Of a stretch of DNA of 45,759 bases, positions 17,338 to 24,836 are shown one piece after another. A program made the translations under genes and the position numbers. Source of the stretch: Acidimicrobiia bacterium (GTDB taxonomy: Bacteria; Actinomycetota; Acidimicrobiia; Spongiisociales; JAENVV01); assembly GCA_024637275.1 (NCBI GenBank), contig JAGXFS010000010.1, positions 1 through 45,759 of the forward strand, read 5' to 3'. The notes under the pieces were generated by a model that saw only the letters and a program-made list of their open reading frames with translations, had not been told where the DNA came from and did not search any database. The number at the start of each line of letters is the position of its first letter. Within the stretch, counting starts at the first letter, position 1.

Positions 17338-18063
17338 ATGGACGACTTTTCAGGTAAGACGGTCATAGTGACCGGATCCGCCAGCGGCATTGGGGAGGCG
17401 GTCGCCCGCGGCTTCGCCGGGGCAGGAGCGTCGGTCGTGATCAACTCGATAACGTCGCGTGACCGCGGCACGAAGGTTGCCGAGTCATTGCCTTCGGCGA
17501 TCTACATCCAGGCCGACATAACCGACGAGGACGACTGCATCAGATTGGTCTCTGGCGCTACCGACGCGTTCGGGCGTGTCGACGTTCTCGTGAACAACGC
17601 CGGATTCACCGAGGTCATCCCATACCGCGACCTGGACGCCGCAACCGACGAGATCTGGGATCGAATCTGGCGAACCAACGTAATGGGTACCTGGTACATG
17701 TCGCGGGCAGCCTCCAAAGCCATGGCGTCGGGCAGTTCGATCATCAACATCACGTCCGTTGCCGGACTGCGTGCGATGGGTTCGTCCATCCCGTACGGGA
17801 CATCCAAAGCTGCGTTGAACCAGATGACGGTTTTCCTCGCCAAGGCCCTCGGGCCTGACATTCGAGTCAACGCGGTCGCTCCCGGCCTGATCGACACAGA
17901 CTGGACGGCCGACTGGGATGAGATCCGCAACACCGTTGAGAAGACCGCTCCCCTGCGGCGCTCCGGCCAACCAGAGGACGTTGCGGAGGCCTGCCTCGGC
18001 ATCGCTAGGTCCTCATACATGACCGGCGTCGTCGTCAAACTCGACGGCGGCCTAACCCTCTGA
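17338..18063 (+). CDS. SDR-family oxidoreductase (FabG-like)
   Basis: A 241-aa classical SDR: TGSASGIGEAVARGFAGAGA, NNAGFTEV, NITSVAGL and YGTSKAALN supply cofactor binding and the Ser-Tyr-Lys triad. Asn rather than Asp in VVINSITSRDRG after strand two suggests NADP(H). The ATG at 17338 has a strong ribosome site, GGAGG repeated at 17324-17332. It is divergent from the SDR at 16461-17264, with 73 bp between the starts, and ends 4 bp before the convergent AI-2E transporter gene. The product is probably another 3-ketoacyl or alcohol dehydrogenase of this neighbourhood. Confidence 0.9.
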   Translation: MDDFSGKTVIVTGSASGIGEAVARGFAGAGASVVINSITSRDRGTKVAESLPSAIYIQADITDEDDCIRLVSGATDAFGRVDVLVNNAGFTEVIPYRDLDAATDEIWDRIWRTNVMGTWYMSRAASKAMASGSSIINITSVAGLRAMGSSIPYGTSKAALNQMTVFLAKALGPDIRVNAVAPGLIDTDWTADWDEIRNTVEKTAPLRRSGQPEDVAEACLGIARSSYMTGVVVKLDGGLTL

Positions 18064-18067
18064 CCAG

Positions 18068-19234
18068 CTAGGCAGGAGCCGGCTCACCTTCGTCGTCGGC
18101 CGGAGGAGCAGGAGGTTTGCGGCGCGGAACCAACCCGTCGTCGGTGAGTCGAGACGCAACCACCTCATGTTCCTGGAAGTAGGCGGAAACAAAAGCCTGC
18201 ATAATGGCGACAAGCGGTAAGGCCACGATCGCTCCAAGCGCGCCCATCAGCGAGATCCCCGCCAGCACGGCGGCGAACCCGATCGCCGGATGAAGCGACA
18301 TCGTCGAAGCAGTGATCCGGGGGGCGAGGAACAAGTTCTCGAACTGCTGATACAGGACAAGGACCACCAGCACCGCAACGGCTTGGCGCCAGTCGGTCAA
18401 CAAGCCGATCGCAACGGGCAATGACGCGGCGATAAAGGCACCAACCGCAGGAATGAATTGTGAGATCACCCCGACCCAGATACCGAGCGACAGCGGATTC
18501 GGCAGTCCTATGATCGTCAGCGCCACCCAGGTGAAGATCGAACTCACCAACGCCAACATGAGACGGCTGTATACATAGCCGCCGGTCTTGTCGATCGCCA
18601 ACTCCCATATCCGCATGACCTCGGACTGTCGATCACCCTCGAAGCGGGCGAACAACTTACGACGAATGTTCGGGCCGTCAGCCAACAAGTAGTACGTGAA
18701 CAGCAGCACGGATAAGACCTGCACGACGAAGTTGCCGATGAACGAACCGGCACCCACAACCCGAAACAACACGTCGTCGACGTAGCCGGACGCATTGTCG
18801 GCCAGACCGGTTGCCCAACCGAGAATCGTGTCTCCGGTGAGCTGAATGTTGAACTGTTCGTCAGCAAAATCAATCGCCGACTCAACAAAGACCGGAAGCG
18901 TTTCCGAGAGGACGCCGATCTGCGTTGCAACCGGCGGGATCATGATGGCCACAAAACCAAAGATGAAGCTGACCAGAATCATGAAGACCGCGAAGGTGGC
19001 CAGAGGGCGCTTCCATCCCCGGCGTACCAGTCGCACGACGGCCGGCTCAAGCGCAAAGCTCAAGAACAGGGCGACAAATACGGCAAGGAGGATTGATCGG
19101 ATTTGGACAAGCATCCACAGTCCGGCTGCGATGGCCAGGATCGTAAAGACCGCGACGGCCGCGGCCCGGGGCACCCAGTTCGGCATGTCCTCAAGACGGC
19201 TGACCTGGTCTGTGGGTTCCGTTGGATTCTGCAC
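18068..19234 (-). CDS. AI-2E family (PerM-type) membrane transporter
   Basis: The 388-aa protein has seven to eight hydrophobic segments arranged as in the AI-2E/PerM family: a pair near residues 25-75, one at 85-110, a soluble section, and a C-terminal cluster ending IGFAAVLAGISLMGALGAIVALPLVAIMQ, a family hallmark. Members export autoinducer-2 or act as Na+/H+ antiporters; which applies here cannot be told. Translation starts at a GTG at 19234. A set of 17-bp direct repeats lies 37-100 bp upstream, in the position expected for its promoter. Confidence 0.92.
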   Translation of the reverse strand: MQNPTEPTDQVSRLEDMPNWVPRAAAVAVFTILAIAAGLWMLVQIRSILLAVFVALFLSFALEPAVVRLVRRGWKRPLATFAVFMILVSFIFGFVAIMIPPVATQIGVLSETLPVFVESAIDFADEQFNIQLTGDTILGWATGLADNASGYVDDVLFRVVGAGSFIGNFVVQVLSVLLFTYYLLADGPNIRRKLFARFEGDRQSEVMRIWELAIDKTGGYVYSRLMLALVSSIFTWVALTIIGLPNPLSLGIWVGVISQFIPAVGAFIAASLPVAIGLLTDWRQAVAVLVVLVLYQQFENLFLAPRITASTMSLHPAIGFAAVLAGISLMGALGAIVALPLVAIMQAFVSAYFQEHEVVASRLTDDGLVPRRKPPAPPADDEGEPAPA

Positions 19235-19270
19235 GACTGCAACCCTAGTTCGCCATCGCCGGGCGCCATG

Positions 19271-19336
19271 TCACTTCTTGATCGAGGTCACTTCTTGATC
19301 GAGGTCACTTCTTGATCGAGGTCACTTCTCGATCGG
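19271..19336. repeat. 17-bp tandem direct repeats across the rhodanese stop codon
   Basis: Three identical copies of TCACTTCTTGATCGAGG (19271-19287, 19288-19304, 19305-19321) abut a fourth, diverged copy (19322-19336) that is the coding end of the rhodanese gene, stop codon included. Read on the minus strand, each copy restates the last codons and stop. The array also occupies the 5' region of the AI-2E transporter gene. Confidence 0.95.
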
Positions 19337-20197
19337 CGCTCCGACGAGGTTCCCCCACTCGGTCCATGAGCCGTCGTAGTTCCGCACATTGGTATGACCA
19401 AGCAGTTGAGTGAGGACAAACCAGGTGTGCGACGATCGTTCACCGATTCGGCAATAGGCGATGATGTCGTCATCGAGACCGAGCCCCAGTTCATCGTGAT
19501 AGATGGCCTTCAGATCATCGGCCGACTTGAAGGTCCCGTCATCGTTCGCGGCGGCCTTCCAGGGTTTCGATGCAGCCCCCGGGATGTGCCCTCCCCGCAT
19601 CGCCCCTTCCTGGGGATAGTCGGGCATGTGAAGCTTTTCACCGGAGAATTCCTCTGGAGATCGAACGTCGACGAGCGGGCCGGATTTTTCAAGATGCTCC
19701 ATGACATCATCGCGAAAGGCACGAATCGGAGCGTCGTTACGTTCCGGGACCGGATATGAGGTTGGGGTGATGTCGGTTTCGTCAGTAGTCATTGGTCGGC
19801 CCTCTGCGACCCACTTCATCCGACCGCCGTTCATCAGCCGGGTATCGCTATGTCCGAAGAGGCTGAAGACCCACAGAGCGTATGCCGCCCACCAGTTGTA
19901 GTTGTCTCCGTAGAAGACCACCGTGGTCTCTGGACCGATTCCCTTGCGTCCGACCATCTCGGCAAATCGCTCGGCGTCGAGGTAGTCGCGTACCAATGGG
20001 TCATTCAAATCATCGTGCCAGTCGATCTTGACCGAACCGGGTATGTGACCGGTCAAATAGAGCAGAACGTCTTCGTCTGTCTCAACAACCACCACATCCG
20101 GGTCGTCGAGATGATCAGCCACCCACTGGGTCGAAACAAGCTTGTTTGGATTGAAGTATTGCTGGTGATCAGAACTCGGGTCGGCAGATACGGTCAT
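19322..20197 (-). CDS. Thiosulfate / 3-mercaptopyruvate sulfurtransferase (two-domain rhodanese)
   Basis: The 291-aa protein has two rhodanese domains. The N-terminal, inactive one (about residues 18-140) carries [19 protein letters not shown] and the C-terminal one (about 165-290) holds the catalytic Cys249 in [13 protein letters not shown], with [13 protein letters not shown] and GHIPGA before it. The CRIGERS loop is the thiosulfate-type form. It moves sulfane sulfur to acceptors such as cyanide, thiols or sulfur-carrier proteins. sufE is 0.8 kb away on the other strand, which fits a sulfur-transfer role. The last codons overlap the array of 17-bp repeats. Confidence 0.93.
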   Translation of the reverse strand: MTVSADPSSDHQQYFNPNKLVSTQWVADHLDDPDVVVVETDEDVLLYLTGHIPGSVKIDWHDDLNDPLVRDYLDAERFAEMVGRKGIGPETTVVFYGDNYNWWAAYALWVFSLFGHSDTRLMNGGRMKWVAEGRPMTTDETDITPTSYPVPERNDAPIRAFRDDVMEHLEKSGPLVDVRSPEEFSGEKLHMPDYPQEGAMRGGHIPGAASKPWKAAANDDGTFKSADDLKAIYHDELGLGLDDDIIAYCRIGERSSHTWFVLTQLLGHTNVRNYDGSWTEWGNLVGAPIEK

Positions 20198-20272
20198 CGT
20201 TGTTCCTCATCTCGGTGGTCGCTATTAACACTACCCCCATAGGAGAAATTCATCTACCCGGCTTCGGAGCTC

Positions 20273-20896
20273 CTAGCCGGCCGCCATTAACCGCACCACC
20301 TCGGCGTCGGTGACCTGTACGAAATCTCGGTACCATTCGCCGACCGATCGGAAGCTCGGCGGGATGAGCGGGCAAACCAGTTCGTCGACCAAGGGACCGA
20401 TCATGGCAACCGCTTCGGCTCCGGCGACGGGAACGGCCGCAATAATCCGATCGGGACGTTGCGAGCGGACCGCTTCGATAGCCGCCCGCATCGTCGCCCC
20501 GGTGGCCAGTCCGTCGTCAACGATCACCACGCACCGGCCTACGAAAGCGGGATTGCGCACCCCGTACGTTTGCATTCTTCGCTCGAGCTCTCGCTCCTCC
20601 CTCCGAATCACCTGCTCAACTTCTTCATCTAAGAGGGAGGATGCAACCGAAGCGTTGAGAACCCGAAAACCGCCCGACGCAATGGCTCCGAAAGCCAACT
20701 CCGGGTGGGTGGGGACCCCGAGTTTTCGAACTAGCAACAGGTCGAGCCGGACATTTAGACCCGAGGCAACCTCGGCTGCGCATACGGCTCCGCCACGCGG
20801 CAACCCGAGAACGACAGTGTCGGCCGGAAGATCCAGGCTCGCGAGCTCCTGACTCAGAACCAGGCCGGCCTCCCGACGATTGCGATACCGATCCAT
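20273..20896 (-). CDS. Phosphoribosyltransferase-family protein
   Basis: The 207-aa protein shows the type I PRTase PRPP-binding motif VVIVDDGLATGATM at about residues 122-136, and the N-terminal GLPRGGAVCAAEVA typical of the subgroup annotated as phosphoribosyltransferase in actinobacteria and often located near dienelactone-hydrolase-type genes. The long helical segment EEVEQVIRREERELERRMQTYG is also characteristic. The base it handles is unknown; a purine or pyrimidine salvage role is not supported by neighbours. It is divergent from sufE with about 85 bp between them. Confidence 0.88.
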   Translation of the reverse strand: MDRYRNRREAGLVLSQELASLDLPADTVVLGLPRGGAVCAAEVASGLNVRLDLLLVRKLGVPTHPELAFGAIASGGFRVLNASVASSLLDEEVEQVIRREERELERRMQTYGVRNPAFVGRCVVIVDDGLATGATMRAAIEAVRSQRPDRIIAAVPVAGAEAVAMIGPLVDELVCPLIPPSFRSVGEWYRDFVQVTDAEVVRLMAAG

Positions 20897-20982
20897 GTCA
20901 TAGAGTCAACCACGGCTCGGTACCCGCAGCCCGATTGCGGGAGGTCGAATCTTAACCGGCCACCGAGCCGTAAACTGGCGCC

Positions 20983-21444
20983 ATGAGTTATCCAGCCAAA
21001 CTACAAAGAATCGTTGACCTTTTCGCGAGCGCTCCCAAGGACATCCGGATCCAGGCACTGCTCGACTACTCCAACCGGGTTCCGCCGCTGCCTCCCCGGT
21101 ATGCCGACAACCGCGACAGCCTCGAACAGGTACACGAATGCCAAAGTCCTTTCTTTCTCGCAACCGAGGTTGACGAATCAGGTGCGGTCACCATGTTCTT
21201 TGAATCACCTCCTGAGGCACCGACGGTGCGCGGCTACGCGGGCATCCTGGCCGAGGGCCTCAACGGAGAGCAGGCCACCGCCGTGCTCGAGCTTCCCAAT
21301 GATTTCTATTACGGCATGGGCCTCGAGGACATCGTGACTCCGCAACGGTTGCGGGGCATGGGGGCTATCGTCGCTCGACTCAAGCGGCAAGTAGCCGACC
21401 AGGTCGCTGGAAGCGCCGGCGAATCGGGCGAGGTGTCCACATGA
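20983..21444 (+). CDS. sufE: SufE-family sulfur acceptor protein
   Basis: The 153-aa protein has the SufE fold: IVDLFASAPKDIRIQALLDY at the start, the persulfide-carrying Cys53 in VHECQSPFF, and GYAGILAEGL, LELPNDFYYGMGL and TPQRLRGMGAI further on. SufE takes a persulfide from the cysteine desulfurase SufS and hands it to the SufBCD scaffold in Fe-S cluster assembly. No suf operon is in view, so it may act with distant partners or with the rhodanese nearby. Its last 4 bp overlap the start of the following SDR gene, implying one transcript. Confidence 0.93.
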   Translation: MSYPAKLQRIVDLFASAPKDIRIQALLDYSNRVPPLPPRYADNRDSLEQVHECQSPFFLATEVDESGAVTMFFESPPEAPTVRGYAGILAEGLNGEQATAVLELPNDFYYGMGLEDIVTPQRLRGMGAIVARLKRQVADQVAGSAGESGEVST

Positions 21445-22202
21445 AACTGTCAGAGAAGTCGGTCGTTGTCACCGGCGGTGCCTCGGGTCTGGGCGCCGCC
21501 ACCGCCCGCCGGGCGGCCGCCGGTGGGGCACGGGTCGTAATTGTCGACCTCCAGGACAACCAGGGCGATGCCCTGGCCATCGAACTGAACGGTGCTTACG
21601 TACACGCCGACGTGACCAACGAAGCTGAACTCCAGGTGGCGATGGACACGGCCTCCGAGATGGCCCCGCTGTTCGGGCTCGTCAATTGTGCAGGGATCGC
21701 CCCACCGTCCCGGACCCTCAACCGTGAGGGATTACCCCATGACCTCGGCCTGTTCCAGAAAGTGATCGAGATCAACTTGATCGGCACCTTCAACGCGATC
21801 CGTTTAGCAGCCGCGGCCATGGCAAAGAACGAACCGCAGGAGGCCAATGAGCGCGGCGCCATCGTCAATACGGCTTCCGTGGCCGCCTACGACGGCCAGG
21901 TCGGCCAGGCGGCCTACTCGGCATCAAAAGGCGGCATCGTCGGTATGACGCTACCGATCGCACGCGACCTGTCGGCAGTTGGTATACGAGTCAATACAAT
22001 CGCTCCGGGAATCATCGATACACCGTTGTTGGCCGGGCTACCGGAACCCGCTCGCCAGTCACTGGCGGAGCAGGTTCTCCACCCGAAGCGACTCGGCATG
22101 CCATCGGAGTACGCCGAACTTGCCTGGCTACTCCTAAGCCACTCCTACATGAACGGAGAAAGCATCCGCATGGATGGCGGCATCCGGATGGCTCCGAAGT
22201 AA
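21441..22202 (+). CDS. SDR-family oxidoreductase, HSD17B10-like 3-hydroxyacyl-CoA dehydrogenase
   Basis: The 253-aa protein has TGGASGLGAATARRAAAGGA, Asp in VVIVDLQDNQG (NAD preference), NCAGIAPPSRTLNREG, NTASVAAYDGQVGQAAYSASKGG with the catalytic Ser and Tyr/Lys, and APGIIDTPLLAGLPE. The insertion around the GLPHDLGLFQKVIEINLIGTF segment and the ending GESIRMDGGIRM match type 2 3-hydroxyacyl-CoA dehydrogenases, which serve short and branched-chain acyl-CoA breakdown. It overlaps sufE by 4 bp and precedes murI by 4 bp. Confidence 0.92.
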   Translation: MKLSEKSVVVTGGASGLGAATARRAAAGGARVVIVDLQDNQGDALAIELNGAYVHADVTNEAELQVAMDTASEMAPLFGLVNCAGIAPPSRTLNREGLPHDLGLFQKVIEINLIGTFNAIRLAAAAMAKNEPQEANERGAIVNTASVAAYDGQVGQAAYSASKGGIVGMTLPIARDLSAVGIRVNTIAPGIIDTPLLAGLPEPARQSLAEQVLHPKRLGMPSEYAELAWLLLSHSYMNGESIRMDGGIRMAPK

Positions 22203-22206
22203 ACCT

Positions 22207-22977
22207 ATGGCGCAGCCAATCGGGATCTTTGACTCCGGCCTGGGTGGGCTCTCGGTACTGCGCTACGCCAAGGAGCGTTTTCCGGACGAAGCATTCATTT
22301 ACCTGGCCGATCAGCGTCGGGCTCCCTACGGCGATCGAAGCCGGGAGGAGATCTTCTCCTACACGAACCTCGCCGTGAACCGGCTCATCGAACTCGAGGT
22401 CAAAGGGGTTGTCATTGCCTGCAATACCGCCAGCGACGTCGCTCTCGACCGCATGCGTGAGCTGTACCCAGACATTCCGTTTGTGGGTATCGAGCCAGCC
22501 GTCAAACCGGCTGTGGCATCGAGCCAAAACGGCATCGTGGGCGTCCTCGCCACGACCGGGACCGTCACTGGATCCCGGCTCAGATCACTCATCAGCAAGT
22601 ACGCAGGGGCGAGTACCGTCCTCACGCAAGCTTGTCCCGGTTTGGTAGAACTGATCGAGGACGGTCTCGGGGACAGCAAACAAGCCGAAGCGTTGCTGCG
22701 CGAATACGTCACCCCACTCGTTTCCGCCGGGGTCGACACACTGGTCATCGGCTGTACGCACTACTCGTTCGTCGCCGACCGCATAAGCGACATCGCCGGA
22801 CCGGGGGTCCGGATCATCGATCCTGCTGACGCCGTCGCCAAGCAGATCGGCCGGGCTATCCCCATCGATGGGACAGCCGGCCTAACCCGATATGAGACCT
22901 CCGGGGATGCCGTCCGCATGCGGCGACAGCTCCTAGAGATGTTCGATGAGGAATCGCCGGTCTATCCGTCGCCTTGA
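22207..22977 (+). CDS. murI: Glutamate racemase
   Basis: Makes D-glutamate for peptidoglycan. The protein, counted from the ATG at 22207 (256 aa), begins AQPIGIFDSGLGGLSVLRY. The two catalytic cysteines are Cys72 in VIACNTASD and Cys183 in GCTHYSF, spaced as in the family. RRAPYGDRSREEI and GVLATTGTV are further family marks. An upstream in-frame start at 22174 lies inside the SDR gene and would add 11 unrelated residues, so I rejected it. murI is the third gene of the sufE-SDR-murI run and is convergent, with a 16-bp overlap, to the cytochrome gene. Confidence 0.95.
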   Translation: MAQPIGIFDSGLGGLSVLRYAKERFPDEAFIYLADQRRAPYGDRSREEIFSYTNLAVNRLIELEVKGVVIACNTASDVALDRMRELYPDIPFVGIEPAVKPAVASSQNGIVGVLATTGTVTGSRLRSLISKYAGASTVLTQACPGLVELIEDGLGDSKQAEALLREYVTPLVSAGVDTLVIGCTHYSFVADRISDIAGPGVRIIDPADAVAKQIGRAIPIDGTAGLTRYETSGDAVRMRRQLLEMFDEESPVYPSP

Positions 22978-23345
22978 ACGGTGCGGATATATTGGACCAG
23001 GCCGCGGATCTGCGGTTCGGAAAGCTGATTGCGAAATGATGGCATCCTGGCTCGCCCATTCGTGATGGCGCTGAGTAGCGATTCGTCGGGTTTGGTCTCA
23101 GCGGCCGATCCTGGTCCGAGGGCCGGGCCGGTACCTCCGGCCATACTGATGCCGTGACACCTCGCGCAGGTCTGCTCGAAAACCTCCGGCGCCGTGGCGT
23201 TGGGATCAACCGAGGAGCAAGCCGCGGTCAACAGCAGAATCGTCACGAGTAAAACAGCGAAGCGCAACACCAGGCGGATTGTAGGTTCGGTGTTCTCGCA
23301 TAAAGACGCGGCATGGTTCGAGTGGCGGGTCGCAGTAATAATCAC
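22962..23345 (-). CDS. Membrane-anchored mono-heme cytochrome c
   Basis: The 127-aa protein has an N-terminal hydrophobic segment LVLRFAVLLVTILLLTAACSS ending in a probable lipobox, and then a class I cytochrome c domain with the heme-binding CARCH and a possible axial methionine in ARMPSF. It should hang on the outer face of the membrane and shuttle electrons to an oxidase or dehydrogenase. I keep the GTG at 23345 because GGAGAG stands 5 bases before it; a GTG at 23270 would give a more compact signal peptide but has no such site. It overlaps murI at the 3' end. Confidence 0.87.
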   Translation of the reverse strand: MIITATRHSNHAASLCENTEPTIRLVLRFAVLLVTILLLTAACSSVDPNATAPEVFEQTCARCHGISMAGGTGPALGPGSAAETKPDESLLSAITNGRARMPSFRNQLSEPQIRGLVQYIRTVQGDG

Positions 23346-23468
23346 TGTGTCTCTCCGGCCCTAGTCGCCCCTGGCGGCGTCCTCCGCCTTGACGCATCTG
23401 CCGATGCGCCTTCGTTGTGCGTCCTGGCCAGATGACGCCTATGCCTCGGAGACACGCGAGCACTACTC

Positions 23469-24410
23469 ATGCGACACACCACTAAAGTCTCGGGTCGCAT
23501 GTCTGACTCAGAGAAATCAAGAATCCCGGTCGTCGTCACCGGGTTTGTAATGGGAGCCGCAGATCTGGTTCCTGGCGTCTCAGGAGGCACCATCGCCCTG
23601 GTGTTCGGTATCTACGATCGTTTGTTGGCGGCGATCACGTCATTCAACCTGACCAACGTTCGAGTGCTCCTGAAGGGCGAAGGACGGAACTTCGCCCGTG
23701 CCACCAGCCTTCCGTTCATCCTCACGTTGGGATTGGGAATGGGCACGGCCATCGTCGCTCTCTCCGAACCCCTCGGTCGCCTGCTCGACGACCCCGACGG
23801 ACGAGTAGTCCTCTTCGCATTCTTCTTCGGCCTGGTGATCGCCTCGGTCTATGTGATCGGCCGAAGGGTCGATTGGGCGACACCGACGCGAGTCTCGTTC
23901 GCAATTGGTGTCATCGCCGGTCTGGTGATCGTGCAACTCACCCCGACGTCGGGATCGACGGCCCCGCTGGCCCTCTTCGCATCTGGAGCCATCGCGATTT
24001 GTGCCATGGTCCTCCCTGGCATCTCCGGCTCGTTCATCCTCGTAATCCTCGGCCAGTACGACAACGTCCTCGACGCCGTCCGGGATCGCAACATCGGGAC
24101 CGTGCTGATCTTCGGTGCTGGGACCGTGGTGGGATTAGCCCTCTTCGCTCGGCTTCTCCAACGGCTCCTCGCCAGCCGCCATGACGTGACCATGGCGGTT
24201 CTTGCCGGGTTTATGGGAGGCTCGCTTTGGAAGATCTGGCCGTGGCGAACCTGCGTAACCCTCGGGCCAGACGGACACTGTTTGACGGACGCCCTGAGCT
24301 CCCCAACACTCGATAATTATGCGCTTTTGGGGGCGATTCTGGCCCTCATCGGGGCAGGGGTTGTGGTGTTGGTTGACCACTTAGGGCGCGCACCAAATAG
24401 AACCGCTTGA
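23469..24410 (+). CDS. DUF368 membrane protein, probable undecaprenyl-phosphate translocase
   Basis: The 313-aa protein has about eight membrane helices and two related motifs, LVPGVSGGT at residues 33-41 and VLPGISGSF at residues 181-189, reflecting the internal repeat of the DUF368 family. Members of DUF368 (PopT) were shown in other bacteria to return undecaprenyl phosphate across the membrane for reuse in peptidoglycan and glycan synthesis. murI, another peptidoglycan gene, lies just upstream. An ATG at 23499 is an alternative start that removes ten residues. The stop codon overlaps the -35 hexamer of a promoter for the following RNA unit. Confidence 0.9.
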   Translation: MRHTTKVSGRMSDSEKSRIPVVVTGFVMGAADLVPGVSGGTIALVFGIYDRLLAAITSFNLTNVRVLLKGEGRNFARATSLPFILTLGLGMGTAIVALSEPLGRLLDDPDGRVVLFAFFFGLVIASVYVIGRRVDWATPTRVSFAIGVIAGLVIVQLTPTSGSTAPLALFASGAIAICAMVLPGISGSFILVILGQYDNVLDAVRDRNIGTVLIFGAGTVVGLALFARLLQRLLASRHDVTMAVLAGFMGGSLWKIWPWRTCVTLGPDGHCLTDALSSPTLDNYALLGAILALIGAGVVVLVDHLGRAPNRTA

Positions 24411-24436
24411 CACCGCGCGATGCACCCCGATACGAT
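24407..24436 (+). promoter_or_regulatory. Sigma-70-type promoter
   Basis: TTGACA at 24407-24412 (a consensus -35) and TACGAT at 24431-24436 (fits actinobacterial TANNNT) are 18 bp apart. The predicted transcription start is near 24443. The -35 element contains the TGA stop of the DUF368 gene. No protein gene on this strand follows before 25282. Confidence 0.75.
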
Positions 24437-24442
24437 GACCAG

Positions 24443-24585
24443 GCACCGGAGCAATCCGGATGCGACCCCCAAAAAGGGCGAGCAGTTGAGCACGGTCTTA
24501 CCCTGGCGCCGTACTCGCTACGACTCTCGCTTGGCTCCTTCGGGAGTAGAGGCTCCGGAACCCCCAACCGGAGCCTCATTTTTTT
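24443..24585 (+). ncRNA. Candidate small non-coding RNA, about 140 nt
   Basis: A good promoter at 24407-24436 and an intrinsic terminator at 24549-24585 bracket about 140 bases with no convincing gene. Predicted structures in order: a 5' hairpin (24443-24463) with stem CCGGA/TCCGG, extended by GCA/TGC across a bulged A, and loop GCAA; a small CCC/GGG hairpin around 24466-24478; a CTCC-TTCG-GGAG hairpin at 24535-24546; and the terminator. Two runs of five cytosines occur (24466-24470 and in the terminator loop). A 9-codon frame (ATG 24460 to TGA 24489) is present but has no ribosome site. I cannot name the RNA family. It could instead be an independent 3'-UTR-derived RNA of the DUF368 gene. 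Confidence 0.6.
24549..24585 (+). terminator. Intrinsic terminator of the small RNA unit
   Basis: A perfect 10-bp stem GAGGCTCCGG / CCGGAGCCTC with a nine-base loop (AACCCCCAA) is followed by A and seven T (24579-24585). The T run exists only on the plus strand, so the direction is clear. It runs into the stop codon of the opposing FlgM-like gene. Confidence 0.9.
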
Positions 24586-24793
24586 AACCCGTCATCGATG
24601 ACCGATGACGGATCTCGTTTTCGGGATCGCGAATTGAGCCGACGGGCACCGGATTGTCGCCCCACTTGGGACGGCCAAACAGAATCGCATGAGCGATGTC
24701 TTCAGCGTCTACCCAGTAATCCCCGGCGGCGATCCGATCTGCCAGATCGTCGAGCCGCCGATTCCACCACGTCGTTGAGTCCTTCTTGTGCAC
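24584..24793 (-). CDS. Small FlgM-like anti-sigma factor domain protein (second of pair)
   Basis: From the GTG at 24793 the product is 69 aa. Its core, RLDDLADRIAAGDYWVDAED, then IAHAIL, matches the C-terminal sigma-binding helices of FlgM (I..G.Y.VD...IA.AI). The frame is open to a TTG at 24880, but that would overlap the upstream gene by 44 bp and add a residue stretch with no likeness to the family. The tail after FGRPKWG is polar. FlgM holds sigma-28 inactive until flagellar hook completion, but no flagellar genes are in the window, so the partner sigma factor is unknown. It lies 43 bp after the first FlgM-like gene. Confidence 0.65.
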   Translation of the reverse strand: MHKKDSTTWWNRRLDDLADRIAAGDYWVDAEDIAHAILFGRPKWGDNPVPVGSIRDPENEIRHRSSMTG

Positions 24794-24836
24794 CCTTTGG
24801 TATCGGCAGCGACTTGGCTGTAATTGAGGAAAACCC

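Noticed and set aside
19271-19336. CRISPR or iteron array
   Set aside because: Units are only 17 bp, contiguous, and derived from the neighbouring gene end; no cas or rep genes.
23393-23408. 6-bp hairpin CGCATC/GATGCG between the cytochrome and DUF368 genes
   Set aside because: Short stem and no T run on either strand; not convincing as a terminator or riboswitch.
24443-24585. Assignment of the small RNA to the actinobacterial 6C RNA family
   Set aside because: Only five cytosines per run, and the first run can pair with GGG rather than sit in a loop; a covariance search is required.
24407-24601. 64-codon plus-strand frame over the small RNA
   Set aside because: It begins within the -35 element and reads through the terminator; composition is unlike a protein.
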